Assembly: GCA_002719575.1 (NCBI GenBank)
Contig: PBHS01000059.1
Span: 1-8,551 of the forward strand
DNA: 8,551 bases
Reading direction: 5' to 3'
Source of the DNA: Gammaproteobacteria bacterium
GTDB lineage: Bacteria; Pseudomonadota; Gammaproteobacteria; Pseudomonadales; Pseudohongiellaceae
Shown here: positions 1-6,239 of the stretch, piece after piece
How positions within the stretch are numbered: position 1 is the first letter of the stretch
Layout: every line of letters starts with the position of its first letter
Made by a program: the position numbers and the translations under genes
The notes under the pieces: generated by a model
The model's input: the letters and a program-made list of their open reading frames with translations, nothing else
What the model was told of the DNA's origin: nothing
Database searches by the model: none

Positions 1-804
1 GCTCCAGTCCAGACCAACAGCGTGACAGCCCGAGTCAGCAATTGCTTCAAGCCACTGCCCTCCATTTTTCGTAAAAAGAATGATTGGAACAGAACCAGAT
101 TTTGTCTCCGACTTAAGTCCCTCGATGATGTGCCGCATATAAAGCAGAGAAAATTCTAGGTAGGCTGAAGGCGTCAGTATTCCGCCCCAAGTGTCAAAGA
201 CCTGCACGGCCTGCGCGCCAGCCTCAATCTGAGCTTTGAGATGTTGGATCACCGCATCTGTGAGTCGCTTGAGCAGCAGATGCATCGCTTCGGGGTGATT
301 GTAGAGGAATTGTTTGGCGACCCGAAAATCCTTGCTGCCTCCGCCCTCAATCATGTAGGTGGCGAGAGTCCATGGGCTGCCGGAAAAGCCGATCAGCGGC
401 ACTTCACCGCCCAGCTCCCCCCTAATGCGAGTAATCGCCTCGTAAACATAGGAAAGCTCGTTGGGCACGCAAACTTCGGGCAGAGACTCTACATCTGCTG
501 GCGTGCGGATCACCTTACGAAATTTCGGCCCCTCACCTTCTTCAAAATACAGCCCCTGCCCAAAGGCATCAGGGACTGTCAGAATATCGGAGAAAAGTAT
601 CGCTGCGTCAAAGTCAAAGCGACGCAGCGGCTGCATCGTTACTTCACAGGCTAAGTCCGGATTTTTGCACAGATCAAGAAAGCTACCCGCCTGCTTTCGG
701 GTGGCGCGATACTCAGGCAAATATCTGCCGGCTTGACGCATGATCCATACTGGAGTGCGGTCAACCGGCTTCCTCAGCAGAGCACGCAAAAAGCGATCAT
801 TCAT
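1..804 (-). CDS. hemE: Uroporphyrinogen decarboxylase, 3' end cut by window edge
   Basis: Cytoplasmic enzyme of haem synthesis that decarboxylates the four acetate side chains of uroporphyrinogen III to give coproporphyrinogen III. I translated the minus strand by hand: 268 codons are open without interruption, and about 85 C-terminal residues of the usual ~354 lie outside. The family signature [13 protein letters not shown] is at residues 21-33, with substrate-binding Arg23 and Arg27. The catalytic aspartate is Asp73 in ILFSDIL, the motif [13 protein letters not shown] is at 139-151 (Tyr150 is the active-site tyrosine position), and FDTWGG is at 203-208. The ATG at 804 gives [10 protein letters not shown], the usual N-terminus. 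No clear Shine-Dalgarno precedes it. A candidate promoter lies about 40 bp upstream, so it is probably transcribed separately from aroKB although on the same strand. No damage is seen. Confidence 0.97.
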   Translation of the reverse strand, partial: MNDRFLRALLRKPVDRTPVWIMRQAGRYLPEYRATRKQAGSFLDLCKNPDLACEVTMQPLRRFDFDAAILFSDILTVPDAFGQGLYFEEGEGPKFRKVIRTPADVESLPEVCVPNELSYVYEAITRIRGELGGEVPLIGFSGSPWTLATYMIEGGGSKDFRVAKQFLYNHPEAMHLLLKRLTDAVIQHLKAQIEAGAQAVQVFDTWGGILTPSAYLEFSLLYMRHIIEGLKSETKSGSVPIILFTKNGGQWLEAIADSGCHAVGLDWS

Positions 805-841
805 GGGAAATTTGAGAGCATAAGTATTTTCGAATTTTGAG

Positions 842-870
842 ATGATACACGAGCAGCCCGCATACACCAA
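842..870 (-). promoter_or_regulatory. Candidate sigma-70 promoter for hemE
   Basis: On the minus strand TTGGTG (865-870) is followed after exactly 17 bp by TATCAT (842-847). The -10 matches 5 of 6 consensus bases and the -35 only its TTG. It would start transcription near 835, giving a leader of about 30 nt before the hemE ATG at 804. It is placed by eye, and chance matches of this quality occur, but position and spacing fit well. Confidence 0.4.
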
Positions 871-1240
871 CGCGCATAAACGGCTCCAGACTTGGCTATC
901 GAAGCGCCTTGATCCCGGACTTTGTTGGACTGGCAGCGCGAGTCCAAGGCTGCAAAAATTTTATTGATGGCAACAAACACGCCATAATCACGAAGCCCGG
1001 TCCGCGACTGCTAAACGAACCGATAGCCACCACCAAACACGATTATGCCCGACACAAAAACTTTTGATAGTTATCGATGCAGTGCTGCCACGTCTGCTGC
1101 ATGCGAGATATCTACACAAAATCACTCGACTACCGGCGCCAGAGAAACGTCCCGCTAAGATTGATAACCGCTTGAATGAATAATTTTTACGACCTAAGTC
1201 TGTGAATTGTATCTGTTCGTCATAATGGTGTTTTAAGCAC
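871..1240. other. Spacer between aroB and hemE, no convincing gene
   Basis: No ORF here resembles a protein family I know. A minus-strand frame (988-1299) stays open across about 80 codons but overlaps the end of aroB, has no ribosome binding site, and reads as a Ser/Arg/Cys-rich string. A 7-bp inverted repeat sits at 925-931/941-947 and a second, overlapping 5-bp one at 934-938/949-953. A 15-bp dyad at 1227-1241 touches the aroB stop codon but has no T-run, so I do not call a terminator. In Pseudomonas-type genomes this slot holds damX and gltBD. Confidence 0.5.
925..947. repeat. Short inverted repeat (7-bp arms, 9-nt loop)
   Basis: TTGGACT (925-931) and AGTCCAA (941-947) are exact inverted copies around GGCAGCGCG. 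The loop segment GCAGC (934-938) could instead pair with GCTGC (949-953), so two alternative hairpins exist. AAAAATTTT follows on the plus strand. Neither strand has a T-run directly after a stem, so a classic intrinsic terminator is not supported, although the position between aroB and hemE would suit one. Confidence 0.4.
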
Positions 1241-2395
1241 CTAACGGCAAAGCTCATCACCAGCTGTAAGCGTTTCTTTGAGCAAATTCGGTGGCACATC
1301 GCCTCTAATCACAGCGGTCCCAAGTGATTTAAGAAGAATAAACCGCACGTTCCCCTGCTCCGCTTTTTTGTCCGAGGACATCAAATTCAAATAGTCTTCG
1401 GCACGGATTTGCGCGGGGGGAATGACTGGCATGGAGAAGTCATTCTCCAGAATCGCGCGCACTTTCGCGGCTTGTTCTGCACTCAACAAATCCAATCTTC
1501 GAGATAAATCAGCAGCCATCACCATACCCATAGCAACCGTCTCACCGTGTAACAAGGTTCCGTAGCCGCTCGCAGTCTCAATGGCATGACCAAAGGTATG
1601 TCCGAGATTAAGCAGCGCCCGAAGTCCAACCTCTCGCTCATCTGCGGCCACTATGTCTGCTTTAGCCTGACAGCAAACCCTAATCGTTTCGGTCAGCTTT
1701 GCGGCATCGAGAGCCATGATGTCCGCCGCATTGCTTGTCAACCACCTGAGGAAGTCTGGTTGGTTAACAAGTCCGTATTTAATGACCTCTGCCAGACCAG
1801 CTTTCACCTCTCTCACCGGCAGTGTCTCAAGTACCTGAGTATCGATCACGACACACTTAGGCTGATAAAATGCCCCGATCATGTTTTTGCCCAGCGGGTG
1901 ATTAACCCCAGTCTTGCCACCCACCGACGAGTCAACCTGAGCGAGCAACGTAGTCGGAATCTGCAAGAAATTGATGCCGCGCTGATAGGTCGCCGCAGCG
2001 AAACCTGCAATGTCTCCGACAACGCCGCCGCCAAGTGCGACCAGTGTTGTTTGCCGATCTGCTCTGGCAGCCAGCAGCCAGTCATAAATTTGAGATATGG
2101 TGCTGAGGGTTTTATGGGCTTCACCGTCCGGCAGGATTATTTCCCCACCATAGCTATCGCCTAGCATCTCCTTTACCGAGTTCAGATACAGGGGAGCGAC
2201 AGTATCATTGCTTATAATTACTGCCCTCCCTTGCCCAAGATAAGGACGAAGTCGGTTAGCGTCTCTCAGCAGACCAGGCCCAATGAAGATCGGGTAGCTA
2301 CGCTCACTCAATTCAACGCTTAAGGTTTCCAAAATTTCTAGAGCCTCGCACTCGTCTTTGTCAAAATTCACGCCATCAGTCTCAGAGGCAGTCAC
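1241..2395 (-). CDS. aroB: 3-dehydroquinate synthase
   Basis: Second step of the shikimate pathway: NAD- and divalent-metal-dependent conversion of DAHP to 3-dehydroquinate in the cytoplasm. Numbering from the GTG at 2395 (384 aa), LPDGEAHKTL is at 88-97, the glycine-rich NAD site GGGVVGDIAGFAA at 122-134, and PTTLLAQVDSSVGGKTGVN at 147-165. The metal ligands Glu203, His266 and His283 align with E. coli Glu184, His247 and His264 at a constant offset of 19. The start is uncertain. The GTG leaves only 4 nt after the aroK stop but adds about 21 residues to the family N-terminus. A TTG at 2332 begins LETLSVELSERSYP exactly where relatives begin, gives 363 aa, and has GAGG 11 nt upstream. The gene follows aroK in an operon. 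No terminator is seen after the stop. Confidence 0.97.
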   Translation of the reverse strand: MTASETDGVNFDKDECEALEILETLSVELSERSYPIFIGPGLLRDANRLRPYLGQGRAVIISNDTVAPLYLNSVKEMLGDSYGGEIILPDGEAHKTLSTISQIYDWLLAARADRQTTLVALGGGVVGDIAGFAAATYQRGINFLQIPTTLLAQVDSSVGGKTGVNHPLGKNMIGAFYQPKCVVIDTQVLETLPVREVKAGLAEVIKYGLVNQPDFLRWLTSNAADIMALDAAKLTETIRVCCQAKADIVAADEREVGLRALLNLGHTFGHAIETASGYGTLLHGETVAMGMVMAADLSRRLDLLSAEQAAKVRAILENDFSMPVIPPAQIRAEDYLNLMSSDKKAEQGNVRFILLKSLGTAVIRGDVPPNLLKETLTAGDELCR

Positions 2396-2399
2396 TAAC

Positions 2400-2936
2400 T
2401 CAGGGGCTTGAAGAGTGCTGATGGGTTTTTATCTGCTTAATTATCTCATTGCTCACACTTTTTGGGTTACGCCGATTGGTGTCTATCACCACATCGGCAA
2501 CCTCGAAATAGAGAGGCTCACGCACCACAATTAAATCTTTGATTGTCTGCTCAGGGTTTCCCGTCTGCAGCAGAGGGCGGTGTCTATCTCTCGCGGTCCG
2601 TTCAATTTGCTGCTGTAAGCTAGCGCGCAAATAAACCACGAGCCCGCGTTTCTTAAGCCGTTTGCGATTTTTCTCATCCAAGATTGCACCTCCACCCGTG
2701 GCCAAAACGATATTCTTTCGCCTGGAGAGCTGGTTGATCATTTTTACTTCCCTGTGTCTAAAACCACGCTCGCCCTCCACGTCGAAAATCCAGGGAATAT
2801 CAGCGCCAGTCGCCGCCTCAATCTCTTGATCCGAATCAAAGAATTCCAGATTCATCCGTGCAGCCAGAGTGCGCCCAATGGTTGTTTTACCGACACCCAT
2901 CGGGCCGACCAAAAATAAGTTACCAGAGTAATCCAT
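2400..2936 (-). CDS. aroK: Shikimate kinase
   Basis: Phosphorylates shikimate to shikimate-3-phosphate with ATP; cytoplasmic NMP-kinase fold, 178 aa, normal family length. The Walker A loop GPMGVGKTT is at 11-19. The shikimate-binding DSD is at 34-36, Arg60 lies in FRHRE, GGG is at 81-83, the LID RDRHRPLL at 116-123, and the substrate arginine Arg139 in VREPLY. The ATG at 2936 is preceded on its strand by TAGG at about 8 nt. It is the first gene of the aroK-aroB pair and faces away from mrcA across 790 bp. The type IV pilus genes pilMNOPQ that normally precede it in Pseudomonas-like genomes are absent. The 34-codon frame ending 3 nt upstream (2940-3044) is not supported well enough to call. 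Confidence 0.96.
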   Translation of the reverse strand: MDYSGNLFLVGPMGVGKTTIGRTLAARMNLEFFDSDQEIEAATGADIPWIFDVEGERGFRHREVKMINQLSRRKNIVLATGGGAILDEKNRKRLKKRGLVVYLRASLQQQIERTARDRHRPLLQTGNPEQTIKDLIVVREPLYFEVADVVIDTNRRNPKSVSNEIIKQIKTHQHSSSP

Positions 2937-2944
2937 AATTTAGC

Positions 2945-3130
2945 CTAGCGCACCGCCTCTTCGGGCAGCCTCTCCAAGTGGGGTCTTGCATGCGAGTTTC
3001 CTGCAGAAAGCTCGGTGGTAACCGACCCGTGCCTGAGTCAGCATATTGCTACAGAGGTGACATTTTCACCAACCGTCTCCAGGTCTTTGAGACTATTTTC
3101 TAAAACCGAGTTGGCGGGCAAAGGCCCCAT
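2945..3130 (-). pseudogene. Possible decayed or split small ORF upstream of aroK
   Basis: On the minus strand one frame runs from an ATG at 3130 to a TAG at 2945-2947 with a single TGA at 3038-3040, giving two 30-residue halves. They begin MGPLPANSVLENSLKDLE and LRHGSVTTELSAGNSHAR; the second half ends LERLPEEAVR 8 nt before the aroK ATG. The composition is mixed and protein-like, unlike the surrounding frames, which hit stops often. I recognise no family. It could be the remnant of a gene once upstream of aroK, or simply chance. No good ribosome site precedes the ATG, but the 22-bp dyad at 3135-3156 ends 4 nt upstream of it. Confidence 0.2.
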
Positions 3131-3134
3131 GATT

Positions 3135-3156
3135 TAACTCGCCAGCTGGCAAGTTA
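3135..3156. promoter_or_regulatory. 22-bp near-perfect dyad, operator-like
   Basis: The outer arms are TAACT (3135-3139) and AGTTA (3152-3156). The core GCCAGCTGGC (3141-3150) is a perfect 10-bp palindrome. Only the pair 3140/3151 (C/A) breaks symmetry. On minus-strand RNA this pair becomes U:G, so a 9-bp stem with an AGCU loop could form in an aroK leader. There is no T-run, so it is not an intrinsic terminator. The size and symmetry fit a dimeric DNA-binding protein site between the divergent aroK and mrcA genes; the binding factor is unknown. Confidence 0.45.
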
Positions 3157-3652
3157 CCAGAACTGAGGAAAACTGCCGGATTTTCAGCGCGGAAAAGCTG
3201 TTATCCAAACCAAGCTACGTACTCGACTAATTTCCAAAATTCGGCAAGAACAGCATGTTTTTCAAATGTCCCCGCAGGGTAACTATTCAGTTACTTTGAG
3301 GCTTTTGGTACCAGAGCACACTGGAGACATTATGACTAATGCTGTTGAATTGTAAACGGCTTAGTCAAAAAACTTCGAACTGAAACCGCTTCAAAATTCT
3401 CAAAATTAACTTTTATAACAGCAACTTATCACGCATTTCGGCAAAGCAATCGGGTCTCAAATGACGCTGTCGGCAGCAGATTAATTTGCTCGAGTTTTCA
3501 AAGCTTCGTAAAGAATCGGGTGGTGGCTTACCAATCGGCTTTTTAAGTTGATTACTAGAATAGCGACGCTACCGAGGTTGCTTACACCACAACTACCGGT
3601 ATAGCAGCACCCGGACCGAACCGAATTTAACGGAATATTCGTGCCGTCAGTG
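3157..3652. other. Remainder of the aroK/mrcA divergent gap, no intact gene
   Basis: All frames I read here are broken by frequent stops. The stretch 3361-3420 is AT-rich and on the minus strand holds an extended -10-like TGTTATAAA (3412-3420) without a recognisable -35; if used, it would give aroK a leader of about 470 nt. On the plus strand CTGGAG lies ahead of an ATG at 3332, but that frame stops after seven codons. An imperfect inverted repeat spans 3568-3606. No remnant of pilM, pilN, pilO, pilP or pilQ could be recognised by eye. Confidence 0.45.
3275..3298 (+). repeat. Hairpin-forming dyad with related arms
   Basis: GTAACT (3279-3284) and AGTTAC (3289-3294) are exact inverted copies around ATTC. 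As plus-strand RNA the stem extends to about 10 bp with two G:U pairs (3275-3284 with 3289-3298). The TAACT...AGTTA arms match those of the 22-bp dyad 141 bp away (centre to centre), though the spacer is 4 nt instead of 12. It could be a second site or a coincidence. Confidence 0.3.
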
Positions 3653-3658
3653 TATAAT
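3653..3658 (+). promoter_or_regulatory. Candidate -10 box of the mrcA promoter
   Basis: A perfect TATAAT hexamer lies 68 bp before the mrcA start codon. At 17 bp spacing the -35 position reads ACGGAA, a poor match to TTGACA, so the promoter would be weak or assisted by an activator. Transcription would start near 3665, leaving a leader of about 60 nt. The call rests on this one hexamer and its position. Confidence 0.4.
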
Positions 3659-3712
3659 TGCGAAGCGATTCTAGGATTCTATTCGACGTGTTTTCGCTGT
3701 TTTCCTTGTTTT

Positions 3713-3718
3713 GAGGTG
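3713..3718 (+). promoter_or_regulatory. Shine-Dalgarno of mrcA, fixes a GTG start
   Basis: GAGGTG lies 8 nt before the GTG at 3727, ideal spacing. No ATG in frame lies near, and the next residues form the expected short cytoplasmic tail and membrane anchor, so the GTG start is well supported. Confidence 0.75.
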
Positions 3719-3726
3719 TTGGCCCC

Positions 3727-6099
3727 GTGCTCGCTAAGTACAAACTCGTCCTGTCATGGCTTTTCTTGCTGACATCTGCAGCCCTTAGCGGCGGAACGAT
3801 GATAGCTATGTCCGCCTATTTATATTTGGCTCCTTTATTGCCGGAAGCGGAAACGTATCGCTATGTACAACTCGAGACCCCACTCAGAATTTACACATCC
3901 GACGGTCGCTTGATAGATGAAATAGGAAATCGACGCAATCCCGTCGACTTCGAGGATATTCCGCAACGCCTGATTGATGCGCTGATAGCGACTGAAGACG
4001 TGCGTTTTTACTCTCACCCCGGTGTGGACCCGCAGAGTCTGATGCGCGGCTTCTACGGATTTATTACCGGCCAAGGTCTCGGGGGCGGCAGCACCATAAC
4101 GATGCAAGTGGCCAATAACCTTTCGTTTGATAGCGACAATGTATACTTACGCAAATTCAAGGAAATTCCTTTCGCGCTCCAGATTCAGCGGGAGCTGACT
4201 AAGGAAGAAATACTGACTCTCTACCTGAATACGATTTACTTCGGTGCCGGCGCGGATGGAATCGGAGCCGCTGCATTTGTCTACTACGGCAAGGAAGTAA
4301 GTGAACTGACTCTGGCAGAGGCTGCGATGATGGTGTCCTTGTTGCCATGCCCATCTAGCTGCAATCCCCTTGCCAATCCAGAGCGCGCAGTCAGCCGGCG
4401 GAGGACGCGTCTCGAAAACATGCTCAAAGAAGAAATGATCACACGGGCTCAGTTCGAGGAGGCCAACTCAGCCCCTGTTACCGCCGACAGGCGAAATCGT
4501 AACATCGAGGTTCCGGCGCCCTACGTAGCGGAGATGGTCAGGCAGACTCTTTTTGAACAATTCCAAGAAGAAACCTACACCCGAGGCTTCGAAGTCATCA
4601 CCAGCATCGACGGAGATAAACAGCTCGCAGCAAATATCGCTCTGGTTGACGGTCTTGAAAATTACTATGACAAACCACACGGCTATCGAGGACCTAGTGC
4701 CAACTATCCCGCTGCGATCGACCCAAAGCCTCAATGGCGAGAAAATCTCGCGCAGGTGCAGAGTTACGGAAATCAACAACCGGCAATCGTGACCAGCGTA
4801 CAAGAAAGATCATTCTCGGCGCTGTTAAAGGATGGTAGGGAAATTGATGTGCCCTGGGCAGGCATTCGCTGGGCCTACGCTTTTCGAAGCAGAAACGAAG
4901 CATGGCCGCCGCCACAAGTCGCCGCTGATGCTGTACAGATCGGCGACCTTGTGAGGTTGAAGCGGGGAACCGACCAATGGGAATTAGGTCAGGTGCCAGA
5001 CATACAAGGCGCGTTGGTGTCGGTATCGCCCGCCAACGGTCAGATTCTGGCTCTGGTAGGCGGGTATGATTTCCGGCTGAATCAGGTGAACCGGGTACTC
5101 AGTCCGAGACCACCGGGCTCAAACTTTAAACCTTTTGTCTACGGGGCAGCGCTGGAAGCGGGGTTTTCCGCCTCCTCAACTATCAATGACGCGCCCTTCT
5201 CCCGCGGCGAATACCGGCCCAATAACTATGAAAATAATTTTCTGGGCACAATCACTTTGCGCCATGCCTTAAAAGAGTCCCGCAACATTCCCACCGTCCG
5301 ACTGTTTGATGAACTAGGCTCCGACAAAGTTCTGAGCTTCGCGAACCGGTTGGGCATCCGAACCCAGGATTTTCCTCGAAATGACTTAACCGTTGCTCTT
5401 GGCAGCGCCGATGTCCAGCCACTCGAGATGGTTACTGCTTATGCAACTCTGGCAAACGGAGGGTTCAGGGTTGACCCATGGTTTATTGACGAGATCAGCA
5501 CAGAAGCAGACGGCGTGCTCTATCGGGCGTCGCCCGCTGGAGTCTGCCTAAAATGCGAGGATCAAATTTCCGAAGCTGAGCAGTCTGTTGTTGCTGCGCC
5601 AAGAGTATTAGATTCCCGGGTCGCATTTATTATGAACTCCTTGCTGCGCTCAGTGGTTGAGGAAGGAAGTGGCAACCGAGTGCAAAGGGAGTTGCAACGG
5701 AGCGATCTGATGGGAAAAACCGGCACAACCAATGGGCCACAGGAACTCTGGTTTTCAGGTTTCAACCGAGACATCGCCACAACAGTGTTCGTGGGTTTCG
5801 ATCAACCTCAGCCGCTTGGCGAGCGAGAGCAGGGTGCGACAGTTGCCGTACCGATCTGGATCGATTTTATGCGCGACGCTCTTGAGGGAACGCCTGAAGT
5901 CACCATGAACCGCCCTTACGGCATCGTTGACCGGCTGGTGGACAAGCGCTCTGGGGCGCCAGCAACACCGGGTACGGCAAACTCAATGTTTGAATATTTT
6001 CGGGAAGAGCTGGCGCCTCAACCGGCAGTAGAAGGTCTGCCGGGCGCAGACATCGAAGGAGAGGAAAGCGAGGAGCTCTCGACCGAAATCATCTTTTGA
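3727..6099 (+). CDS. mrcA: Class A penicillin-binding protein 1A (bifunctional peptidoglycan synthase)
   Basis: Polymerises lipid II into glycan strands and cross-links the stem peptides, anchored in the inner membrane with its catalytic domains in the periplasm. The protein has 790 aa (E. coli PBP1A is 850). A membrane helix lies at about 6-36. The transglycosylase domain has catalytic Glu90 in ATEDVRFYSHPGVD, GGSTITMQVANNL at 120-132, RKFKE with the second glutamate Glu146, and EILTLYLNTIYFG. An OB-like linker at about 315-425 contains HGYRGP. The transpeptidase has Ser465/Lys468 in PGSNFKPF, Ser518-Arg519-Asn520, and KTGTT at 664-668. An acidic tail closes the protein. Oddities: the usual RQxGS before the active serine reads RPPGS, and the only four cysteines form two pairs, CPSSC (208-212) and CLKC (607-610). 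The second pair matches a CxxC known in E. coli PBP1A; the first replaces family residues. The gene is also called ponA. It is monocistronic here and divergent from aroK. Confidence 0.96.
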   Translation: MLAKYKLVLSWLFLLTSAALSGGTMIAMSAYLYLAPLLPEAETYRYVQLETPLRIYTSDGRLIDEIGNRRNPVDFEDIPQRLIDALIATEDVRFYSHPGVDPQSLMRGFYGFITGQGLGGGSTITMQVANNLSFDSDNVYLRKFKEIPFALQIQRELTKEEILTLYLNTIYFGAGADGIGAAAFVYYGKEVSELTLAEAAMMVSLLPCPSSCNPLANPERAVSRRRTRLENMLKEEMITRAQFEEANSAPVTADRRNRNIEVPAPYVAEMVRQTLFEQFQEETYTRGFEVITSIDGDKQLAANIALVDGLENYYDKPHGYRGPSANYPAAIDPKPQWRENLAQVQSYGNQQPAIVTSVQERSFSALLKDGREIDVPWAGIRWAYAFRSRNEAWPPPQVAADAVQIGDLVRLKRGTDQWELGQVPDIQGALVSVSPANGQILALVGGYDFRLNQVNRVLSPRPPGSNFKPFVYGAALEAGFSASSTINDAPFSRGEYRPNNYENNFLGTITLRHALKESRNIPTVRLFDELGSDKVLSFANRLGIRTQDFPRNDLTVALGSADVQPLEMVTAYATLANGGFRVDPWFIDEISTEADGVLYRASPAGVCLKCEDQISEAEQSVVAAPRVLDSRVAFIMNSLLRSVVEEGSGNRVQRELQRSDLMGKTGTTNGPQELWFSGFNRDIATTVFVGFDQPQPLGEREQGATVAVPIWIDFMRDALEGTPEVTMNRPYGIVDRLVDKRSGAPATPGTANSMFEYFREELAPQPAVEGLPGADIEGEESEELSTEIIF

Positions 6100-6239
6100 G
6101 GCGGCTCAGTTGCAGCGCAATCACTTGAGCATGGCGGTTCCCTGAGCTCTTAACAAACAGGCCAACGCGACCGAAACTGTCAGGGATTTCCTGTTTATCG
6201 ACTTAAGAGGCAGCTCCTCGAGCAGACATCGATAAGGAT
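6100..6239. other. mrcA 3' spacer with inverted repeats
   Basis: Two 7-bp inverted repeats follow the mrcA stop. One is AAACAGG (6155-6161) with CCTGTTT (6190-6196), loop 28 nt. The other is TTATCGA (6195-6201) with TCGATAA (6229-6235), enclosing an inner GAGG/CCTC stem (6207-6210/6216-6219). They share two bases, so they compete or stack. Neither has the compact GC stem and T-run of a standard terminator. The second repeat overlaps the AAGGA just ahead of the small ORF at 6240 and could mask it. Confidence 0.35.

Noticed and set aside
241..654. 137-codon plus-strand ORF opposite hemE
   Set aside because: Antisense shadow of hemE; no ribosome site and no recognisable domain.
1227..1241. GGTG/CACC dyad at the aroB stop as terminator
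   Set aside because: The stem is 4 bp plus wobble pairs with no T-run on the minus strand.
988..1299. 103-codon minus-strand ORF after aroB
   Set aside because: Overlaps the aroB end, has no ribosome site, and does not resemble DamX, GltB or GltD, the genes expected here; more likely chance.
1586..2164. 192-codon plus-strand ORF opposite aroB
   Set aside because: Lies wholly inside aroB on the other strand; its translation is a Cys/His/Arg-rich string with no motif, while aroB has every family signature.
3038..3040. TGA at the split small frame read as selenocysteine
   Set aside because: The hairpin just downstream is only a 5-bp stem (TCGGT/ACCGA) and lacks a bacterial SECIS form; no selenoprotein family fits.
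2940..3044. 34-codon minus-strand ORF ending 3 nt before aroK as a leader peptide
   Set aside because: No ribosome site, no run of regulatory aromatic codons, and no terminator/antiterminator pair, so attenuation is unsupported.
3332..3355. Seven-codon ORF (MTNAVEL) after a good CTGGAG
   Set aside because: The spacing is good but the frame ends at once and later codons contain many stops; too short to separate from chance.
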